A stretch of 64,000 nucleotides of DNA from an uncultured Anaerolineae bacterium (lineage in GTDB: Bacteria; Chloroflexota; Anaerolineae; J036; Brachytrichaceae). A model generated the notes under the pieces. It was not told the origin of the DNA, did not search any database, and worked only from the letters and a program-made list of their open reading frames with translations. Shown piece by piece: positions 1 to 7,973 of this stretch. Position numbers and translations under genes: made by a program. Where the stretch lies: contig CALIMH010000013.1 in assembly GCA_938028725.1 (NCBI GenBank), forward strand, positions 62,001 through 126,000. Reading direction: 5' to 3'. Positions within the stretch are counted from its first letter, which is position 1, and every line of letters starts with the position of its first letter.

Positions 1-285
1 GTTCCAGGCGGTCGCACACACGATGGTGTGGTTTCCGGCCGCCAGCGCACTCATCGGCTCGCTGGCGTGTGGCAGAGGATGAGCTGGGCCACAACTTTCG
101 CGACTTCATTTGCCCTTGCAGAGCTGTCCGGCCAATCCGCTCGGTGGTGGGATTGCGATTAGGCTAACGCTGCGCGTTATGCGCTGGGGCCTAGTCGCTG
201 GGTGGGCCAGCCAGCGAGACGCTTGTGGGGCTATGTGCGAAAGCGGCTAAGTGGTCGCGCTGGCAGTGATGAGCGCGTGGCCGCT
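1..285. other. Left-edge stretch without a supportable gene
   Basis: No convincing gene is visible here. On the minus strand an ATG at 52-54 opens a frame that leaves the window after 18 codons, but it has no Shine-Dalgarno site and is too short to judge. The rest is stop-rich in all frames and is probably eroded sequence continuous with the glycosidase relic to its right. Confidence 0.4.
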
Positions 286-684
286 CTAATCCGGCAGCGT
301 CATCCGCGCGACGCCGATGTAGAAATCGGCTATCCCGTAGTACGCGCCCAAGCGTCCGTCTGCCCGCAGATCTACGCCGGTGGGGAAGACCACGTTTGCT
401 ACCACACCTTCTTCAGACTTTCCCAGGGCTGGGCTGGGGCAGCCAACAACTGGTGCGCTTCCCACAGCAGCAACCCTTCTGGGCTAGCCTGGACGCAGTC
501 GAGCGAGCAACACGAAATCCGCATGCTTGAGCTTGCTATCCGGCCCGCGCGCTGTCGCCGGATTCAGCACGCCGAGCGCTTCGTCGGGGTTGCCAGGGTC
601 GGCGCGCGTGACCACGCCGGTGCGATGCAGACGATAGTCTAGGCCTTGCTGATTCGTCGTGCTGTCCTCATCCTTATCGAACAC
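286..684 (-). pseudogene. Decayed GH130-family glycosidase/phosphorylase
   Basis: This is a relic of a GH130-type beta-mannoside phosphorylase/glycosidase. The N-terminal piece, near 650-550, reads YRLHRTGVV, then GNPDEALGVLNPATARGPD, the family's early strand with its conserved asparagine-proline. The C-terminal piece, near 418-286, reads EEGVVANVVFPTG, then AYYGIADFYIGVARMTLPD and a stop, matching the family's closing VPNVVFP and YYG-AD motifs. Between them the middle of the protein, roughly 200 residues, is missing. A segment reading GLLLWEAHQLLAAPAQPWES lies one frame away from the C-terminal piece, so there is at least one frameshift near 415-425 as well as the deletion. An intact family member has about 300-350 residues. 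The pieces and their order are read directly; the family name is from motif memory. The gene cannot be functional. Confidence 0.72.
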
Positions 685-820
685 GTCGCCGCTTGTTCAC
701 TCCGCCACGATCACTGCGCCGCTCTAGTTTGGCAAACGCTTGCCAGACTTCGGCTGTGTCGGCAGTGGTGGCATCGCACAACTCCGGCGACAGCCTGTCG
801 GTGTCGAAGGTCTTGCCGCG
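674..820 (-). pseudogene. Unidentified C-terminal gene fragment beside dam
   Basis: This open frame of 48 codons ends in TAA at 674-676 and is bounded upstream by a stop at 821-823, with no start codon. Its translation contains TFDTDRLSPELCDATTADTA followed by EVWQAFAKLERRSD and a basic tail. The composition looks like a true protein (balanced acidic and basic residues, an amphipathic helix) rather than a shadow frame, so I read it as the surviving C-terminus of a truncated gene. It lies directly downstream of dam, where a partner restriction gene might once have been. I do not recognise the family, and a restriction role is only a guess from position. Confidence 0.4.
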
Positions 821-855
821 CTAGTGTTGAGCTTGGCGAAGCAGAGCAGTATCAG

Positions 856-1743
856 TCAGGAGGTAACAAGATCAGACACGCGCCGCTCAAGCAACTGCGG
901 TTGCGTCGCTTGATGCGGAGCATAGTTTGTGATGACCAGCTCCGCGACCTTGCCGCGCTTAGCCCCCTTGCAATTGATGGCGCGATGAGCCAGCACTTCG
1001 TCAATGAAGAAGTTTTGATACAGAGCGCGCACGGCGGGAGTATCGGAGTTAGAGACCATGGTGTAAACGTTGTTACGGCTCAAGGTTATGCAAACATCTC
1101 GCAGGCGTTCTTGGTCTTGCAAGCCGAAGCCGTTTGCGTAGTAAGAAGTGAAGTTGGCGGTTTGAGAAACAGGGACATAGGGCGGATCGAAATACACCCA
1201 ATCACCTGGCTCGGCTCTATCCACGACTGTTTCAAAGGCGGCGCAGAGGATTTCAACGTTGCGTAACGCATGGGACACTGCCAGCAAGTTATCGCGATCT
1301 AGATACTTGGGCGACTGATACCGCCCGAACGGCACATTGAATTGTCCTCGCCGATTGACGCGATACAAGCCGTTGTAGCCTGTTTTGTTAAGGTAGATCA
1401 TCCTCGCCGCCCGTTCAGGCAAACTTAACTGCAGGGGGTCTGTTGCGCGAATTGCGTAGTAGAACTCCTTGCTGTGGGGAAATTCTGACAAAGCGCTAAT
1501 CACCTCGGCCACATGGTCGCGGACAGCTAGGTAAGTATCGACAAGTTCGGGATTGATGTCTGAAAGGACGACACGCCGGATATGCCTTTCTCGATAGAGG
1601 CGAAAAAAGATTGCGCCGCTGCCCATAAACGGCTCGTGATACGCACTGAAGTGGGGAGGCCTGCGTTTGAGCAACGCATCAGCCAACTGGCTCTTGCCGC
1701 CAGCCCATTTCAGAAATGGGCGCGGCACAGGTAGCTCGCTCAT
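856..1743 (-). CDS. dam: Dam/DpnM-type adenine-N6 DNA methyltransferase
   Basis: Class D12 (alpha-type) N6-adenine DNA methyltransferase, 295 residues, close to the usual 270-300. The SAM-binding motif [11 protein letters not shown] is at residues 10-20, [11 protein letters not shown] at 37-47, the core segment [13 protein letters not shown] at 118-130 and the catalytic DPPY at 186-189. This arrangement is typical of GATC methylases. I start at the ATG at 1743, giving an N-terminus of [13 protein letters not shown]; an upstream TTG at 1798-1800 in the same frame would add a non-conserved leader. No intact restriction endonuclease lies next to it, and both flanks hold broken genes, so it is either an orphan methylase (regulation, mismatch repair, anti-restriction) or the survivor of a dying restriction-modification unit. 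Specificity for GATC is inferred from the family. Confidence 0.9.
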   Translation of the reverse strand: MSELPVPRPFLKWAGGKSQLADALLKRRPPHFSAYHEPFMGSGAIFFRLYRERHIRRVVLSDINPELVDTYLAVRDHVAEVISALSEFPHSKEFYYAIRATDPLQLSLPERAARMIYLNKTGYNGLYRVNRRGQFNVPFGRYQSPKYLDRDNLLAVSHALRNVEILCAAFETVVDRAEPGDWVYFDPPYVPVSQTANFTSYYANGFGLQDQERLRDVCITLSRNNVYTMVSNSDTPAVRALYQNFFIDEVLAHRAINCKGAKRGKVAELVITNYAPHQATQPQLLERRVSDLVTS

Positions 1744-1824
1744 GCTACAGTCCGAAATACAGACGCAACCTCTAAGAGAAGCCCTTGCCTTCAATCGCAA
1801 CGATTCCAGAAATTGGCCAGCGGG

Positions 1825-2021
1825 CTATGTCTTGATCGTGGCAGGAACTAGCCACTCTGCCGTTCCAGGCGTGACTTGAAGCTTGCATTCAACGCCTAGC
1901 CACTTGGCACTCTCAATCGGTAATGTATCGCCGCCTCCACAATCTCGTCTTCGCCTCAGTTTGCGCACGCAATCCAAGACTCTAAGCAATAGCGACGGCT
2001 CGCTTTCCACCGCTCAGACAT
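1825..2021 (-). pseudogene. Small frameshifted gene of unknown function upstream of dam
   Basis: The minus strand shows three protein-like pieces in different frames in the right order. An ATG at 2021 begins MSERWKASRRYCLESWIACA, then a stop. A second frame continues GEDEIVEAAIHYR. A third ends SAKWLGVECKLQVTPGTAEW and reaches a stop at 1825. Joined, they would give a protein of about 65 residues. The order, spacing and absence of overlap suggest one small gene broken by two small indels. Family unknown. Confidence 0.4.
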
Positions 2022-2038
2022 TCTACTTCAACTGGGCC

Positions 2039-2340
2039 CTACTTCTTGGCTTGTGCCGCTAGTTCCGGAGTTTGGTCGTCGTTCAGATAGATCGCGCCAT
2101 ACGCCCGCGCTTCCAATGGGCGCGTAAGCCCTTCGTGGGCCGTTCTCCTTCCAGGTCTTTGGATTCTGGTTGCGTGAATCCTGCCGCTCCGCACTCTTCC
2201 TGGAGGAGTAGGCGACCGGGTCGGGCGGCATGGACTATCCCACTGCTGTTCGGTGGGCGGCGACGTCCGTCAAGCGCAAGGAGTGCGCAGCAACGCCTGC
2301 CTGATTTCAGAGCCTTCGTGACTGTCGTTTTGGTCGTCAA
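2039..2340 (-). pseudogene. Second frameshifted small gene of unknown function
   Basis: A minus-strand frame opens at 2340 with MTTKTTVTKALKSGR. After about 75 residues its sense appears to shift into another frame ending ARAYGAIYLNDDQTPELAAQ, then AKK and a TAG at 2039-2041. That terminal segment has the look of real coding sequence, while the continuing original frame turns into arginine-rich nonsense. I interpret this as a gene of about 100 residues with one or more frameshifts. I do not recognise it. It belongs to the eroded island around dam. Confidence 0.35.
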
Positions 2341-2454
2341 CGGGCGCTTGCCACGACTGGCGTATGCTGGTTTAAGCCACTCGAGTTTGCCTGATGGATG
2401 TCGGCTCGTGTCCGAGCCTCGGGAAGGGGAACTTATGCTATAGCTTAGGTTGGG

Positions 2455-3141
2455 TTGCGTCTATTCCGCCTTGTTCGACGTCCTATCTTCTTAGATCGCG
2501 CTGATGCTGGTGCAAAGCTGGCTGAACGCTTAGCCCGCCACTTGCACAATAAGACGCTGGCGATCGTGTTGGGGCTACCGCGCGGCGGTGTGATTGTCGG
2601 CGCGGCAGTGGCTCGCGCGCTGCACTTGCCATTGGACGTCATTGTGGTGCGCAAGCTGGGCGTGCCACAGCGACCAGAGCTGGCGATGGGCGCGATCACC
2701 AGCGTGGCGCGCATCGTGTTGCCGGAAGTGATCGCCAGCTACGGTGTGAGCGACGAGACGCTTGAGGCTGTGATTGCAGCGGAGCGCGCCGAGTTGGAGC
2801 GCCGCGAGGCCGTTTATCGCGCGGGGCGGCCTTTTCCTGAGCTACGCGCGCGCCACGTCATCCTCACCGACGACGGCATCGCCACCGGCGCCACCATGCT
2901 GGCGGCTGTCGCCAGCGTGCGTACCCAACAACCGTCCTACATCACAGTCGCTGCGCCGGTCATCGCCGCCAGCACGCTGCACCAGTTGGCTCAAGCGGTG
3001 GACAGCGTGGTCTTTGTTGTTGCGCCGCGGTGGATGGGCGCCATTGGGAGCTGGTATCAAGACTTCAGCCAGGTCAGCGACGCAGAAGTTTGTGCTGCGC
3101 TGGAGGCGTGTCGCAACGCAAACGCCGGCGAGGCGTGGTGA
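2455..3141 (+). CDS. Phosphoribosyltransferase-domain protein
   Basis: Type I phosphoribosyltransferase fold protein, 228 residues. The PRPP-binding loop VILTDDGIATGATM lies at residues 135-148, and the conserved LGLPRGGVIVG segment at 39-49. The family is usually annotated only as phosphoribosyltransferase; members often sit with dienelactone-hydrolase or universal-stress genes, absent here, so no nucleobase substrate can be named. The only plausible start is a TTG at 2455, since there is no in-frame ATG before the conserved region. A TATAGC hexamer ends about 10 nt upstream of that TTG, so the transcript could be nearly leaderless. It is followed 65 nt later by the FtsX-type permease, with a separate -10-like box between them. 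Confidence 0.78.
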   Translation: MRLFRLVRRPIFLDRADAGAKLAERLARHLHNKTLAIVLGLPRGGVIVGAAVARALHLPLDVIVVRKLGVPQRPELAMGAITSVARIVLPEVIASYGVSDETLEAVIAAERAELERREAVYRAGRPFPELRARHVILTDDGIATGATMLAAVASVRTQQPSYITVAAPVIAASTLHQLAQAVDSVVFVVAPRWMGAIGSWYQDFSQVSDAEVCAALEACRNANAGEAW

Positions 3142-3188
3142 GCGCAGTGCGCTCTCGGATACTTCATGCCTTTCTCAGCGCTGGGCGC

Positions 3189-3194
3189 TATAGT
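3189..3194 (+). promoter_or_regulatory. -10 box for the FtsX-type permease
   Basis: TATAGT lies 12 nt before the ATG at 3207 with no Shine-Dalgarno between them. This predicts a leader of about 5 nt and supports the internal start codon chosen for the next gene. Confidence 0.45.
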
Positions 3195-3206
3195 CCTACC
3201 TCTGTC

Positions 3207-5765
3207 ATGACGTTGCTCAAGACTGGCCTGCGTTACTTGCTGCGGCGGCCGTTTCAAACTGTCCTGTGTGTGCTTGGCGTGGCGCTAGGGGTTGCGGTTG
3301 TGGTCGCTATTGACTTGGCAAATGGCAGCGCCTTGCGCGCGTTTGACCTGAGCACAGAGACGGTCGCCGGCAAGGCAACACACCAAGTGATTGGCGCTGG
3401 CGGCACATTGGACGCCGAGACATACCACCGGCTGCGCGTTGAGCTTGACGTGCGCCCATCCGCGCCGGTGGTGGAGGGCTACGTCACGGCCGTTGAGCTG
3501 GACCAGCAGCCGGTGCGTCTGTTGGGCGTAGACGTGTTTGCCGAAGGACCCTTTCGCAGCTATATTGGCAGTGCGGGCAACCCCCTCCAAGGTGCCGATT
3601 TAACGGAGTTCCTCACACACAGCGATGCAATCTTGATCGGCGAGCCGCTTGCCCAACGCTATGGCTTGCAGCTCGGCGATACGCTCACGCTGCGCGTGGC
3701 TGACACACGGTGGGTGATGCGAGTGGTCGGTGTACTGCAACCAGAGGACGCCAACAGCCGCAGCGCGCTCGATGGCCTGATCATCGCCGACATCAGCACA
3801 GCACAGCAGTTGTTCAACCTTCCTGGCCGCCTCAGCCACATTGACTTGATCGCCGATGAGCGCACAGAAAGCGGCCGTCAATTGCTGGAGCGCGTGCGCC
3901 AGGCGTTGCCGGAAGGCGCTCAACTGGTGAAGCCCCGCGCCCGCAGCCAAAGCGTGGAGAGCTTGACCGATGCTTTTCGCCTGAACCTGACGGCGTTGAG
4001 CTTGCTGGCGCTGGTGGTCGGCATGTTCCTGATTTACAACACGATTACGTTCTCTGTAGTGCAGCGCCGGCCACTGATCGGCACGCTGCGTTGCCTTGGT
4101 GTGACGCGTCGCGAGGTCTTCGGTCAAGTGCTGACCGAGTCACTGCTGCTCGGTGTAGTGGGAGGTGTGCTGGGGTTGGGTTTGGGCATTGTGCTGGGAC
4201 GCGGTGCAGTGGCGCTGGTGACGCGGACAATCAACGACTTGTACTACGTGGTCAACGTGCGTGATGTGTCGGTGGACCCGTGGTCGTTAGTCAAGGGGTT
4301 TGGCTTGGGGTTGCTGGCCACCCTGGTTGCCTCGCTGCCGCCGGCCTACGAGGCCACCAGCACGCCGCCGATCACCGCGTTACGGCGCAGCAACGTGGAG
4401 CGGAAGGTGCAACATCTGCTGCCGTGGCTTGCGCTGGTTGGGGTGGGGCTGTTCGGCGTCGGCATCGCGTTGGAGTTGCTCTCCAACGTGTTGGTGATTA
4501 ACCTTGCCGGCATCTTTTGTCTGCTGATTGGCGTGGCGCTGGTGTCGCCGCTGTTCACGGTGGGGCTGATGCGCGTGTTGGTGCGCCCGCTCAGCTTGTT
4601 GGCTGGCGTGTCGGGGCGCATGGCCGCGCGCACCGTCACTGGCGCGATCTCCCGCACGGCCATTGCCATTGCTGCCTTGATGGTGGCGGTCTCCGTGATC
4701 ATCGGCCTGCAAAGCATGATCGGCAGCTTTCGCGTGACCGTGGAGTCGTGGCTGGCTGAGTCACTCACTGCGGACATCTACGTGGCGCCGCCGTCTGGCG
4801 TGACCGCGGTGAACGTCTCGATTGACCCGCGGGTGGTGGAGCAGTTCCGTGCTGTGCCGGGGGTGTTGGAGCTGACGCTGTTCAACCGCGTGCCAGTCAG
4901 CTTCCGCCAAGGGGATGCACTGGGCAGCAGCACTCTATTGGCTGTCCAGTCTAACCGTGAGCGGCCAGCCAGCGAATTTGTTTGGACGGCCCGTGACCCG
5001 CGCACCTTGTGGCGCTCCATGCAGGGCGCTGACGAGGTGATGGTGAGCGAGCCGTTTGCCAACCGCTACGGCATCACACCGCAGAACGCCACCCTGCGAT
5101 TGCTCACCAAACGCGGCGAGCGCGACTTCCGCGTGGTTGGGGTGTACTACGACTACGCCACCGATGCGGGAATCATCCTGATGCGCTGGGAGACCTTCCA
5201 GAAGTATTTCGATGACCCTCGCATCTCCTCCTTCGCGCTTTATGTAGACCCGACGCGCGCGCCGAGCGTGGACGCGCTGCGCCGCCAGTTCGCCGGCCGC
5301 GACCTGCTGATCTCGGCCAATCGCGAGCTGCGCGCGAACGCGCTGCAAATCTTCGACCGCACGTTTGCCATCACTGGCGCGCTGAACCTGCTGGCGACGG
5401 TGGTGGCGTTTATTGGCGTGCTAAGCGCGCTGATGGCGCTGCAGATCGAGCGCACGCGCGAGCTGGGCATGTTGCGCGCCAACGGCATGACGCTACGCCA
5501 GCTATGGCGCATGACGTTGCTGGAGACCGGCCTAATGGGCAGCACGGCGGGCTTGCTCAGCATGCCCACCGGCCTACTGCTGGCGTTGGTGCTGGTGTAC
5601 ATCATCAACTTGCGCTCGTTTGGTTGGACCATCCGGCCAGCGTTGGACGCAGGCACGTTTGTGCAGGCGTTTGTGGTGGCGCTGGTGTCCGCGCTGTTAG
5701 CCGGCGTGTATCCGATGCTGCGGCTGGGCAAGCTGCAAATTGCTGCAGCAGTGCGCCAAGATTGA
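3207..5765 (+). CDS. FtsX/MacB-type ABC transporter permease, double-length
   Basis: Large ABC permease of 852 residues with two copies of the FtsX-MacB architecture. Each copy has an N-terminal membrane segment, an extracytoplasmic MacB-like domain and three more helices. The first helix is LLRRPFQTVLCVLGVALGVA, about residues 10-30, and the helix trio after residue 260 begins with a conserved TFSVVQRR. The last three helices end with the typical GVYPMLRLGKL. Double-length members usually work with a LolD-like ATPase in lipoprotein or macrolide export; no ATPase gene is present nearby. I take ATG 3207 because the frame upstream, open to 3030, overlaps the previous gene and has no conserved features. 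It ends at a strong bidirectional hairpin. Confidence 0.85.
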   Translation: MTLLKTGLRYLLRRPFQTVLCVLGVALGVAVVVAIDLANGSALRAFDLSTETVAGKATHQVIGAGGTLDAETYHRLRVELDVRPSAPVVEGYVTAVELDQQPVRLLGVDVFAEGPFRSYIGSAGNPLQGADLTEFLTHSDAILIGEPLAQRYGLQLGDTLTLRVADTRWVMRVVGVLQPEDANSRSALDGLIIADISTAQQLFNLPGRLSHIDLIADERTESGRQLLERVRQALPEGAQLVKPRARSQSVESLTDAFRLNLTALSLLALVVGMFLIYNTITFSVVQRRPLIGTLRCLGVTRREVFGQVLTESLLLGVVGGVLGLGLGIVLGRGAVALVTRTINDLYYVVNVRDVSVDPWSLVKGFGLGLLATLVASLPPAYEATSTPPITALRRSNVERKVQHLLPWLALVGVGLFGVGIALELLSNVLVINLAGIFCLLIGVALVSPLFTVGLMRVLVRPLSLLAGVSGRMAARTVTGAISRTAIAIAALMVAVSVIIGLQSMIGSFRVTVESWLAESLTADIYVAPPSGVTAVNVSIDPRVVEQFRAVPGVLELTLFNRVPVSFRQGDALGSSTLLAVQSNRERPASEFVWTARDPRTLWRSMQGADEVMVSEPFANRYGITPQNATLRLLTKRGERDFRVVGVYYDYATDAGIILMRWETFQKYFDDPRISSFALYVDPTRAPSVDALRRQFAGRDLLISANRELRANALQIFDRTFAITGALNLLATVVAFIGVLSALMALQIERTRELGMLRANGMTLRQLWRMTLLETGLMGSTAGLLSMPTGLLLALVLVYIINLRSFGWTIRPALDAGTFVQAFVVALVSALLAGVYPMLRLGKLQIAAAVRQD

Positions 5766-5769
5766 ACGC

Positions 5770-5801
5770 GCGAGGGGCGGGAAGATGTTTCCGCCCCTCG
5801 C
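5770..5801. terminator. Bidirectional hairpin between convergent genes
   Basis: Perfect 11-bp inverted repeat GCGAGGGGCGG / CCGCCCCTCGC, extendable inward by a G-U and two A-T pairs around a GATG loop. It sits between the convergent ends of the FtsX-type permease and the carbamoyltransferase. There is no long T-run on either side, so termination would depend on the very stable stem. Confidence 0.75.
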
Positions 5802-5822
5802 TGATGGATGTGCGGCGCCCGC

Positions 5823-6902
5823 TCAGCGGCGCTTGCGCGCAGCTTTGGCCTTAGCACGCTTGGCGCTCGGTTTGTGCACGTAGCTGCCCAGCGTCATGGT
5901 CATCACTGCTTTCTGCACGTGCAAGCGATTCTCTGCTTCTTCGTATACCACTGATTGCGGGCCATCAATCACGGCATCGGTGACTTCGAGGCCGCGGTCA
6001 GCAGGCAGGCAGTGCATGTAGATCGCGTCGGGCTTGGCCAGCGCCATACGCCGCTCGTCACAAATCCAATGTTGATAGCGCTTGCCGATCTCAGCGCTCT
6101 CCTGGGGATCACTGGTGGTCAGCAGCGCGCCCCATGACTTGGGATACACCACGTCCGCGTCGAGGAAGGCCTCGTCCATATCGTGGGTGATGCGGAACGA
6201 GCCGCCGTAGGTTGCTGCGTTGCGCTCGGCGGTTTCCAAGATTTGGGGCATGAGTTTGTATTCAGGCGGGTGTGCCAACACCACATCCATGCCGAAGCGG
6301 GTGAGTTGGATGATCAGTGACTGCGGCACGCTGATCGGCTTTTGATAGCTCGCAGCATAGGCCCAGCTCACCGCGATCTTTTTGCCGCGCAGGTCCTTGC
6401 CCTTATACTCGCGGATGGTCATGAGGTCAGCCAAGATTTGGAAGGGGTGATACACATCGCACTGCATGTTGAGCACGGGCACTGGACTGTGCTGAGCAAC
6501 CTCGTTGATGTAGCGGTTGCCGAAGCCCCAGTCGCACTGGCGGATGGCGATGCCGTTGAAGTAGCGCCCGAAGATTTGGCCGATCTCCTTGGCTGTGTCG
6601 CCGTGCGCGATCTGGGTAGTGTCGCTGTCAATGAAGGCGCCGTGGCCGCCGAGCTGGGCCATGCCAGCCTCAAACGAGCCGCGGGTGCGCGTGCTGGTGA
6701 AGAAGAACAGGAGCGCGAGTGTCTTATCGCGCAGCATGAACTGACGACTGTGCGGCTTGCCGCTGCGATACTCTTTCTTGAGCGCAGCCGCCACCTCCAA
6801 CACTGCTTCAACTTCCTCTACTGAGAAGTCCAAGTCGCTGATGAAATCGCGTCCGCGCAGGTCTATAGCTTTTGACGGAGCGCGTTGGGATGTGGGCGTC
6901 AT
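5823..6902 (-). CDS. Ornithine-type/YgeW-like carbamoyltransferase
   Basis: Aspartate/ornithine carbamoyltransferase fold, 359 residues. The carbamoyl-phosphate motif STRTR is at 70-74, followed by GSFEAG; the HPxQ site reads HPFQ at 152-155; HCLPADRG lies near residue 300. The ornithine-loop SMG motif is absent. In its place is DADVVYPKSWG, which is characteristic of the knotted YgeW/acetylornithine carbamoyltransferase group. The substrate may therefore not be plain ornithine. The C-terminal tail is lysine/arginine rich (AKRAKAKAARKRR), beyond the usual end. A CAGGAG Shine-Dalgarno precedes the ATG, and TATAGT lies about 33 nt upstream. It is downstream of trxB and no other arginine gene is near. 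Fold certain, substrate uncertain. Confidence 0.85.
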   Translation of the reverse strand: MTPTSQRAPSKAIDLRGRDFISDLDFSVEEVEAVLEVAAALKKEYRSGKPHSRQFMLRDKTLALLFFFTSTRTRGSFEAGMAQLGGHGAFIDSDTTQIAHGDTAKEIGQIFGRYFNGIAIRQCDWGFGNRYINEVAQHSPVPVLNMQCDVYHPFQILADLMTIREYKGKDLRGKKIAVSWAYAASYQKPISVPQSLIIQLTRFGMDVVLAHPPEYKLMPQILETAERNAATYGGSFRITHDMDEAFLDADVVYPKSWGALLTTSDPQESAEIGKRYQHWICDERRMALAKPDAIYMHCLPADRGLEVTDAVIDGPQSVVYEEAENRLHVQKAVMTMTLGSYVHKPSAKRAKAKAARKRR

Positions 6903-6969
6903 GGTGATAACTCCTGTCGTGTTGTTGTGCTGCTGACTATAAAACGCAGCTGTGCAGAGTCGCAGCTGC

Positions 6970-7887
6970 TCAGTGATCCAGGAACTTCTCCGCCTCCATC
7001 GCAGCCATGCAGCCGAAGCCGGCAGAAGTGATCGCTTGCCTGAACCAGTTGTCGTGCACCTCGCCAGCGGCGAAGACGCCCTCCACGCTGGTGTGCAGGC
7101 GGTTGTCCACTATCAGGTAGCCGTCGTCGGTCATGGCCAGTTGGCCGCGGAAGAGCTGGGTGTTTGGCTCATGACCGATGAAGATGAACACCCCGTCCGC
7201 TTCTGTGGTCCAGCGCTGCTCGGTTTGGGTGCTGCGCAGCTCCAATCGTTCTACCTTGCCGTTGCCGAGGATGCGCTCCACCACCGTGCTGCGCACCAAC
7301 TCGATCTTGGGATGCTCCATGACGCGCTTTTGCAGCGTTGCGCCGGCACGGAACTGATCGCGGCGATGGACGATGCGCACGCGGCGGCCGAACTTGGTGA
7401 GGAAGAGCGCTTCCTGAAAGGCGCTGTCGCCGCCGCCGACCACCACGATCTCCTTGTCGCGGAAGAAGAAGCCGTCGCAGGTGGCGCAGTAGCTCACGCC
7501 TCTGCCAATGAAGGCGTCCTCACCGGGGACGCCCAGCTTGCGGGGGGTGGCGCCAGTGGCGATGATCACGGCCTGCGCTTGGTATTCACCCGCCTCACTC
7601 CACAGGTGGAATGGTCGCCGGCTGAAATCCACGCGCGTGATGGTCTCCTCGATCAGGCGCGCGCCGAAGCGCTCGGCTTGAGTGCGCATCCGCTCAGAAA
7701 GCTCTGGCCCTTGCAGTCCCTCAGGAAAGCCTGGGAAGTTCTCAACCTCAGTGGTCGTGGCGATTTGGCCGCCGAATGATGGGCCCACGAACACCAGCGG
7801 CGCGAGGAAGGCGCGCGCGGCGTAAATCGCGGCTGTTAAACCTGCTGGACCCGCTCCCAAAATTGCAAGCTTCTCCACTGTGCTCAT
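6970..7887 (-). CDS. trxB: Thioredoxin reductase (NADPH)
   Basis: Low-molecular-weight thioredoxin reductase, 305 residues, transferring electrons from NADPH through FAD to thioredoxin. It has the FAD dinucleotide motif GAGPAG at 11-16, the redox-active CATC at 134-137 inside SYCATCDGFFF, the NADPH motif GGGDSA and the C-terminal FAD motif ending AGEVHDNWFRQAI. I place the start at the ATG at 7887 (MSTVEKLAILGAG) rather than the longer frame at 7923, whose extra 12 residues are not family-like. It lies between a Cys/Met-metabolism enzyme and the carbamoyltransferase on the same strand, with gaps of 86 and 67 nt, so cotranscription is possible but not certain. Confidence 0.95.
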   Translation of the reverse strand: MSTVEKLAILGAGPAGLTAAIYAARAFLAPLVFVGPSFGGQIATTTEVENFPGFPEGLQGPELSERMRTQAERFGARLIEETITRVDFSRRPFHLWSEAGEYQAQAVIIATGATPRKLGVPGEDAFIGRGVSYCATCDGFFFRDKEIVVVGGGDSAFQEALFLTKFGRRVRIVHRRDQFRAGATLQKRVMEHPKIELVRSTVVERILGNGKVERLELRSTQTEQRWTTEADGVFIFIGHEPNTQLFRGQLAMTDDGYLIVDNRLHTSVEGVFAAGEVHDNWFRQAITSAGFGCMAAMEAEKFLDH

Positions 7888-7973
7888 AACGTGTCGCTGG
7901 TTCCTCGCCAGTATTCTAAACACAGTGAGCGCGCGCTAGTGTGTCCCCAAATAGCATGCCAGCACGGGGAGGC

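Noticed and set aside
202-642. 146-codon plus-strand frame near the left edge
   Set aside because: The opposite strand shows ordered GH130 motifs, so this frame is a shadow of the relic.
2072-2443. 123-codon plus-strand frame before the phosphoribosyltransferase
   Set aside because: Serine/arginine-rich, no motifs, and minus-strand pieces there look more protein-like.
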